Shown: in pieces, positions 59,701 to 64,000 of the stretch
How positions within the stretch are numbered: the stretch's first letter is position 1
Layout: every line of letters begins with the position of its first letter
Source of the DNA: Litorisediminicola beolgyonensis
GTDB lineage: Bacteria; Pseudomonadota; Alphaproteobacteria; Rhodobacterales; Rhodobacteraceae
Direction of reading: 5' to 3'
Length of the DNA: 64,000 nucleotides
NCBI RefSeq assembly: GCF_042679605.1
Contig: NZ_JBHTMU010000006.1
Span: forward strand, 79,464-143,463
Notes under the pieces: model-generated
Told to the model about the DNA's origin: nothing
Database searches by the model: none
Seen by the model: only the letters and a program-made list of their open reading frames with translations
Position numbers and translations under genes: made by a program

Positions 59701-60588
59701 ATGCAACGCCTCCTTGCCACCACCGCGCTCGCCCTGACGCTGACCGCGATGCCGGCATTTGCCGAACAGCACACCAACATGGAGCAGGCCGGAAACGATC
59801 TTGAGAACGCCGCGGAGAACACCGCAGAGGCGACCGAGAACGCTGCCGAAGACGCCGCTCAGGCGACCGAGAACGCCGCCGAAGAGACCGGCGAAGCTGT
59901 CGAGAACGCCGCTGAGGAAACCGAGAACGCTGCCGAGAACGCGGCCGAGGCCACCGAGAACGCTGCCGAGGACGCCGCAGAGGCGACCGAGAACGCGGCC
60001 AACGAGGTCGAGGCGGAAGCCAAGGAAGCGACCGAGGAAGCGATGGCAGCCGACCAGGCCGACGCCAAGCTGATCCGCACGCGCGACATCGTCGGCGGCG
60101 TGGTCTACTCGATCGTCAGCGATGATGCTGCCGAAGCGCAGGAAGAGCAGGCCGAAGAGGCCGGCGAAGCTGCCGAGGAGCAGGCCGAAGAGACCGCCGA
60201 GGCGCAGGACGCGTCCATGGCGGAAGAAGAGCAGATGGAAGACAAGGCCGAGGCCGAAGCGGAAGCCGCGGCATCCGGCAATGGCAACGGTCAGGACATG
60301 GCCGCCTCCGGTCAGGTTACCCTGAGCGCCGAGGGCTATGACTCCATCAACCCCGAGTGGGAGAACATCGGCAATATCGAGGATGTCGTGCTGTCGCAGG
60401 ACGGTCAGCTGCAGGGCGTCGTGGCCGAAATCGGCGGCTTCCTCGGCATCGGCGACAAGAAGGTGTTCGTGAAGGTCGACGAGATGAAGCTCGCACCGAC
60501 CGACAACAACACCTACGCGCTGGTGGTTCCGTTCTCCAAGGAGCAGCTCGAGTCCATGAACAGCGTTGATGAAGGGTTCTGGGAGTAA
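59701..60588 (+). CDS. Exported PRC-barrel protein with 11-residue acidic repeats and a split barrel
   Basis: A 295-residue exported protein of unknown function. A signal peptide (MQRLLATTALALTLTAMPAFA) precedes seven consecutive 11-residue units (34-110) such as TENAAEDAAQA and AENAAEATENA. The PRC barrel appears in two pieces: KLIRTRDIVGGVVYSIV (about 123-139), then an acidic, low-complexity insert of about 80 residues, then WENIGNIEDVVLSQDGQLQG and GGFLGIGDKKVFVKVDEM (about 220-270). PRC barrels bind RNA, protein or cell-surface partners. ATG 59701 is preferred over an earlier in-frame ATG because of the signal peptide. Confidence 0.86.
   Translation: MQRLLATTALALTLTAMPAFAEQHTNMEQAGNDLENAAENTAEATENAAEDAAQATENAAEETGEAVENAAEETENAAENAAEATENAAEDAAEATENAANEVEAEAKEATEEAMAADQADAKLIRTRDIVGGVVYSIVSDDAAEAQEEQAEEAGEAAEEQAEETAEAQDASMAEEEQMEDKAEAEAEAAASGNGNGQDMAASGQVTLSAEGYDSINPEWENIGNIEDVVLSQDGQLQGVVAEIGGFLGIGDKKVFVKVDEMKLAPTDNNTYALVVPFSKEQLESMNSVDEGFWE
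59800..60030 (+). repeat. Seven 33-bp units encoding 11-residue (hendecad) repeats
   Basis: Consensus xENAAExxxEA: LENAAENTAEA, TENAAEDAAQA, TENAAEETGEA, VENAAEETENA, AENAAEATENA, AEDAAEATENA, ANEVEAEAKEA. The 11-residue period resembles group-3 LEA proteins and right-handed coiled coils. Confidence 0.85.
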
Positions 60589-60625
60589 GCCCTTTAGCTG
60601 CTGAACCGCTGAAATGACTCAGAGC

Positions 60626-60659
60626 AATGCGTCCCGGCCCCCCCGGGGCGCATTTTTTT
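60626..60659 (+). terminator. Terminator after the PRC-barrel gene
   Basis: A 12-bp stem with one G.T pair (AATGCGTCCCGG / CCGGGGCGCATT) followed by a seven-T run. Its last two bases overlap the stop codon of the convergent cupin gene. Confidence 0.88.
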
Positions 60660-61083
60660 ACGCACCGATGTCGAACCCCGGCTGAGCGAGCGTGAACCCG
60701 TCGAACCGGAAGCCCGGCGAGACGGTGCAGCCGACGAGGGTCCAGTCGCCCAAGCATTCGGCCGCCTGCCAATAGCCTTCAGGGACAATCAGTTGTGGAA
60801 CCTCGCCCCGGTTCAGCGCCGGTCCGAGGACGCGGTCCTCGCGCGGACCGGCCTTGGTCTCGGATAGCGACAGCCGAAGCGGCGCACCGGCATAGAAATG
60901 CCAGATCTCGGCGGCATCGACCTTGTGCCAATGGCTGCGTTCGCCCGATGTCAGCAGGAAATAGATGCATGTCCCGGCGGAGCGCTCGCCGGGGGCCGCC
61001 TCGGCCTCCCAGGTCTGCCGGTAGTGCCCGCCCTCGGGATGCGGCGCGAGCGACAGATGGGCGATGATCTCGTCGGCGGTCAT
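60658..61083 (-). CDS. DUF985 cupin-fold protein
   Basis: A 141-residue single-domain cupin (DUF985, related to yeast YML079w). It starts MTADEIIAHLSLAPHPEGG at 61083. Typical motifs are PEGGHYRQTW, CIYFLLTSGERSHWHKVDAAEIW with the two histidines and GEVPQLIVPEGYWQAA, and the C-terminal GCTVSPGFRFDGFTLA. Family members bind small sugars or nucleotides, with no settled reaction. The stop codon overlaps the terminator T-run of the convergent PRC gene, an extreme case of tight packing. Confidence 0.9.
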   Translation of the reverse strand: MTADEIIAHLSLAPHPEGGHYRQTWEAEAAPGERSAGTCIYFLLTSGERSHWHKVDAAEIWHFYAGAPLRLSLSETKAGPREDRVLGPALNRGEVPQLIVPEGYWQAAECLGDWTLVGCTVSPGFRFDGFTLAQPGFDIGA

Positions 61084-61170
61084 GGGCTCGTCCCGGGGGC
61101 GCGCGGTGGTCCCACGCGGAATTAAGGGGTCTTTGGCACTCTCCCGGCTCAGATCACAGCGGAGAGCGCC

Positions 61171-61791
61171 ATGCAGCGGCCCAGCACAGTCCGGCAGATC
61201 GCCGAAGAGATCGTTTCCCGCGAGGGCGGCTATGTCAACGACCCCGACGACCCCGGAGGGGCCACGAATTTCGGGGTCACGCTCGGGACCCTTGCGCGGC
61301 TCGGGCGCGATCTCGACGGGGACGGGCGGGTGACCGAGCGCGACGTCAAGCTTCTGACCCGCGCCCAGGCCACCGAGATCTTCATCCTGCATTATTTCGA
61401 GCGCCCCGGGATCGGGCGGCTGCCCGAGGCGCTGCAGGCCTCGGTCTTCGACATGTATGTGAACGCCGGTGCGAACGCGGTGACGATCCTGCAGCGGCTG
61501 CTGAACCGCATGGGCGCGCGGCTCGTCGTCGACGGCAAGCTTGGCCCGAAAAGCTGGGCGGCGGCGACCGAGATCCATTCCCGCGCGCCGGACCATTTGG
61601 CCGATGCCTACGGGATCGAGCGGCGGAATTACTATTTCGCGCTGGCCGACCGGCGTCCGGCCTCGCGCAAATACGCCCGGACACGGGCGGGCGGCAAAGG
61701 CGGCTGGATCCGCCGCGCCGAGGAGTTCATCGCGCCCCGCTACCATCTGAGCGAGGCGCAGTTTCAGCGGAGGATCGCGTCATGGGGTTGA
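61171..61791 (+). CDS. N-acetylmuramidase endolysin of GTA/holin type (glycoside hydrolase 108)
   Basis: A 206-residue muramidase without signal peptide. The catalytic signature REGGYVNDPDDPGG, with glutamate, and TNFGVTLGTLARLG begin the GH108 domain (about 10-110). A peptidoglycan-binding-like region follows (about 110-180; GARLVVDGKLGPKSWAA). In Rhodobacter capsulatus an endolysin of this family (rcc00555) and an adjacent holin (rcc00556) lyse cells to release gene transfer agent particles. The same two-gene order here, with 10-base overlap and no other phage genes, supports that role by analogy. Confidence 0.88.
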   Translation: MQRPSTVRQIAEEIVSREGGYVNDPDDPGGATNFGVTLGTLARLGRDLDGDGRVTERDVKLLTRAQATEIFILHYFERPGIGRLPEALQASVFDMYVNAGANAVTILQRLLNRMGARLVVDGKLGPKSWAAATEIHSRAPDHLADAYGIERRNYYFALADRRPASRKYARTRAGGKGGWIRRAEEFIAPRYHLSEAQFQRRIASWG

Positions 61792-62312
61792 TCGAGACGG
61801 CGATGGGGCTGGTCTTCGGATCGGGGCGCAACGTGGTGGCGGAGACGGCCGAGGTGTTCCGCGTCAATGCCGAGGCCGAGGCCCAACGCGGCCACGGCGC
61901 CCGCGGCGAGGCGCTCGAGCAGTTCGCGGCCGAGTTCGCGCGGGCGCAGGGCTCGGGCTTCGACCGGATGATGGACGGGGTGAACCGCCTGCCGCGCCCG
62001 GCGATGGCGCTCGGCACGCTCGGGCTTTTCGGCGCGGCGATGGTCGATCCGGTCTGGTTCGCCGAGCGCATGGCGGGGATCGCGCTGGTGCCCGAGCCGC
62101 TCTGGTGGCTGCTCGCCGCCATCGTCAGCTTCTATTTCGGCGCCCGCCACCAGGCCAAGGGGCAGGATTTCCAGCGCGAGATGGCGGTGGTGCTGTCGCG
62201 CCTGCCTCAGATCCGCGCGCTTCTCGACGGCTCCGAGGAGACGCCCGCGCCGGACGCGGTCGATACCGGCGACAATACAGCGCTTGCCGAGTGGCGCGCG
62301 ACGCAGGGCTGA
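61782..62312 (+). CDS. Holin family protein paired with the endolysin
   Basis: A 176-residue protein overlapping the endolysin stop by 10 bases. It has a helical, charged N-terminal part (about 1-65) and two clear hydrophobic segments, PAMALGTLGLFGAAMVDPVW (about 72-91) and LWWLLAAIVSFYFGA (about 108-122), with a short possible third between them. The tail is acidic. It fits the holin-of-3TMs family that makes inner-membrane holes through which the endolysin reaches the wall. Assignment is from the pairing and topology. Confidence 0.84.
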   Translation: MGLIETAMGLVFGSGRNVVAETAEVFRVNAEAEAQRGHGARGEALEQFAAEFARAQGSGFDRMMDGVNRLPRPAMALGTLGLFGAAMVDPVWFAERMAGIALVPEPLWWLLAAIVSFYFGARHQAKGQDFQREMAVVLSRLPQIRALLDGSEETPAPDAVDTGDNTALAEWRATQG

Positions 62313-62369
62313 GAGAACAGCGCGCCGGGTGACAGAGCCCGGCGCGTCCTTGATTGGAAACAGATCGGC

Positions 62370-63257
62370 TCAGCTTCCCGGCAGCGCCTTCAGATAGGCC
62401 GCAACCGCCGCGCGGTCGTCGGCGCTGAGCTTGGCGAAGTTTTCGATCACCGCCACCATGTGACCGCCCGCGCTGTCATAGTCGGGCGTGAAGCCGGTCT
62501 CGAGATAATAGGCAATATCGGTCTCGGACCATGTGAGCTCATCCGGCGTCAGTGCCGGGATCGTGCCTTTACCCGACGGGTTCGGCGCGCCCGCGAGCCA
62601 GCGGCTCCGGTCGAGCCCGCCAAGCGCCGTGCGCGGCGTGTGGCATTCACCGCAATGGGCAAGCGCCTCGACCAGGTCACGGCCCCGAAGAAGCGTGTCG
62701 CCCTCGGGATCGGTCATCACGTAGCTGTCGTCGAGATAAAGGAGCTTCCAGCCCCCGAGGCTGGCGCGGATCGAAAACGGAAATCCGATCTCATGCGGCT
62801 GGCTCGGCGTCGGATCGGCGGGCAGCGTCTGCATATGCGCCCAGAGATCGGTCACGTCCTGCGGCGCGAGATGCGTGTAGGAGGTGTAGGGGAAGGCGGG
62901 ATAGTAATGCGCGCCGTCCGGCGAGGTGCCGAGCGTGACCGCAGAGGCGAACTCGGTCAGCGACCAGTCCCCGATCCCGGCCTCGGGATCGGAAGAGATG
63001 TTCGGAGCGAGGAACGTGCCGAACTCCGACGGGAAGCGCTGGCCGCCCGCGAGCACCAGCTTGGCCTCGCCCTCTGCATCCGGCGCGGCATGGCACGAGG
63101 CGCATCCCGCCGCGGTGAAGACCCGCGCGCCGCGCTCGGGATCGGGCGCGAGATCCGCGTAGAGCTCCGCGTCGACCGTCGCAGGCCGCGTGATCCAGAG
63201 GCCCCCGGCGGCGATGAGCGCGCCGAGGACAACCAGTCCCAGAAGGAAACGGGCCAA
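62370..63257 (-). CDS. Diheme cytochrome c, membrane anchored
   Basis: A 295-residue periplasmic cytochrome with two CXXCH heme sites, CASCH near residue 55 and CGECH near 200, and an N-terminal anchor (LLGLVVLGALIAAGGLWI). The likely start is TTG 63257, giving MARFLLGLVVLGAL. No ATG is available nearby and an upstream reading frame overlaps the other gene. Further regions FGTFLAPNISSDPEAGIGDW and GHMVAVIENFAKLSADDRAA are typical of the class. It lies 5 bases after the cytochrome c'-type gene and is probably cotranscribed as an electron-transfer pair. Confidence 0.82.
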   Translation of the reverse strand: MARFLLGLVVLGALIAAGGLWITRPATVDAELYADLAPDPERGARVFTAAGCASCHAAPDAEGEAKLVLAGGQRFPSEFGTFLAPNISSDPEAGIGDWSLTEFASAVTLGTSPDGAHYYPAFPYTSYTHLAPQDVTDLWAHMQTLPADPTPSQPHEIGFPFSIRASLGGWKLLYLDDSYVMTDPEGDTLLRGRDLVEALAHCGECHTPRTALGGLDRSRWLAGAPNPSGKGTIPALTPDELTWSETDIAYYLETGFTPDYDSAGGHMVAVIENFAKLSADDRAAVAAYLKALPGS

Positions 63258-63262
63258 GAGGA

Positions 63263-63724
63263 TCAGTTCTGCGAGGCGCGGTAATCGTCGTGGCAGGCCT
63301 TGCAGGCGTTGCCGACCGGGCCGAGCGCCGGGCCGATGGCTTCCTGACCGTTCGCGGCGGCGGATTGCAGGGCCGTGGCGGCCTCGCCGAGGGCGGACCA
63401 TTTCGACGCGAAATCGTCCCAGTTCTCCCAGATCGCGGGCAGGGCGCGGGTGCCGTCGATGGCCATTTCGTCGGTGCCTTCTGGCCAGAGCGTCATCGGG
63501 CTCTGCTTGATCATCGTCACCGCATGGATCGAATCCGCGGCCATCTGCGCCGTCTCGGCGTTGTACTCAACCTCGCCCTTGGCCATGCCGCCGAGGATAC
63601 CGAGGTTGAGAGCGAGGATGCGGAACTGACCCTGACGGGCCTTCAGATTGCCACTGAAATCGTCCTGCGCGACGGCAGGCGCGGCAATCAGACAGGCGGC
63701 GGCGAGGGGAAGGGCGAGGCGCAT
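63263..63724 (-). CDS. Cytochrome c' (class II, C-terminal CXXCH)
   Basis: A 153-residue exported cytochrome. The start at 63724 (MRLALPLAAACLIAAPAVAQ) gives a signal peptide; a longer in-frame ATG at 63823 is unlikely. A four-helix body with KARQGQFRILALNLGILGGM ends in the single heme site CKACHDDYR, the C-terminal position typical of cytochrome c'. These proteins bind NO or CO and may protect against nitrosative stress. It precedes the diheme cytochrome by 5 bases. Confidence 0.86.
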   Translation of the reverse strand: MRLALPLAAACLIAAPAVAQDDFSGNLKARQGQFRILALNLGILGGMAKGEVEYNAETAQMAADSIHAVTMIKQSPMTLWPEGTDEMAIDGTRALPAIWENWDDFASKWSALGEAATALQSAAANGQEAIGPALGPVGNACKACHDDYRASQN

Positions 63725-63830
63725 GGGACATACTCCGGTTGGCACTGACGCTAGGGAAACCCTAGACCGGGTACGAAAATGAACAAGCATGACGCGCAGG
63801 GCAGCGATGCGAGACCTGTTCACGATTGTG

Positions 63831-64000
63831 TCAGCGGCTCAGTTGAGCGGCAGTGTCGCGGACCCGGCGGAGCGTGTCGAAGATCAGCGAGGCCGGGTCG
63901 ATATTGACCGCGCGCCCGTGCCGCGCCCGGTCCCCGGTCTCTTGCGCAAGCGCCGCCCAGGCGCGCGCGGCGGTCGCATCCGGCGCCAGCCGGGCGCAGA
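63831..64000 (-). CDS. Partial gene, probable DNA polymerase III delta' subunit (3' end only)
   Basis: The minus strand is open from the right edge to TGA at 63831, giving 55 C-terminal residues: CARLAPDATAARAWAALAQE, then TGDRARHGRAVNIDPASLIF and DTLRRVRDTAAQLSR. The RHGRAVNIDP region resembles the C-terminus of alphaproteobacterial HolB (clamp-loader delta'), which I recognise tentatively. The fragment is too short for certainty. It is 106 bases upstream of the cytochrome c' gene on the same strand. Confidence 0.45.
   Translation of the reverse strand, partial: CARLAPDATAARAWAALAQETGDRARHGRAVNIDPASLIFDTLRRVRDTAAQLSR

Noticed and set aside
61171..62312. Prophage
   Set aside because: Only lysis genes are present. 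There are no capsid, tail, integrase or repressor genes on either side, so a GTA-type lysis pair is preferred.

Overview
The window is GC-rich, gene-dense alphaproteobacterial chromosome, most likely from the Rhodobacteraceae (Roseobacter/Rhodobacter group). This rests on several lineage-typical features: an RTX/Hint secreted protein, a B12-dependent nrdJ, a tandem cold-shock-domain protein, the fabZ-lpxA-lpxI-lpxB arrangement, a zwf-pgl-pgi operon with a LacI-type palindrome, and an endolysin/holin pair of the kind used to release gene transfer agents (GTA). I could not run database searches. Names rest on motifs, length and gene order.

Layout. 1-6328 (minus): a compact run fabI, LysE exporter, gpt, aminotransferase, ppiD-like isomerase, trpE (cut by the left edge). 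6428-8241 (plus): pdxH, tandem CSD protein, DUF192 protein, tRNA-Pro(TGG). 8242-12745: a long regulatory leader with DnaA-box-like and NrdR-box-like sites, then nrdJ and a strong terminator. 12746-18638: a 0.8-kb gene-free stretch, then a 1659-residue modular secreted protein (five Ig-like repeats, RTX region, C-terminal Hint domain). 18644-24612: MobA-like nucleotidyltransferase, GAF/HWE histidine kinase, CorC-type membrane protein, xerD with an uncharacterised secreted protein and a 49-residue membrane peptide. 24711-31265: aroK-aroB, ssb, a lytic transglycosylase, and a minus operon miaA - AraC regulator - orphan Tat-exported binding protein. 31407-43790: the long envelope cluster pyrH, frr, uppS, cdsA, dxr, rseP, small ORF, bamA, skp-like, fabZ, lpxA, lpxI, lpxB. 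43852-49856: ialB-like gene, a gene-free island with two candidate small RNAs, and a run of accessory genes. 49919-55604: ZntB-like transporter, DUF533 protein, EamA transporter, selO, acetyltransferase, nucleoside hydrolase. 55840-59548: zwf-pgl-pgi. 59701-64000: a PRC-barrel protein with 11-residue repeats, DUF985 cupin, endolysin/holin pair, two cytochromes c, and the 3' end of a probable holB.

Most of the window is housekeeping: aromatic amino acids, DNA precursors, lipid A and outer-membrane assembly, isoprenoids, and the entry to the Entner-Doudoroff and pentose-phosphate routes. The less ordinary material is the RTX/Hint protein, the possible complementary sRNA pair at 44.7-44.96 kb, the two separate secreted proteins with 11-residue (hendecad) repeats, the PRC barrel split by an acidic insert, and the GTA-type lysis pair sitting away from any phage genes.
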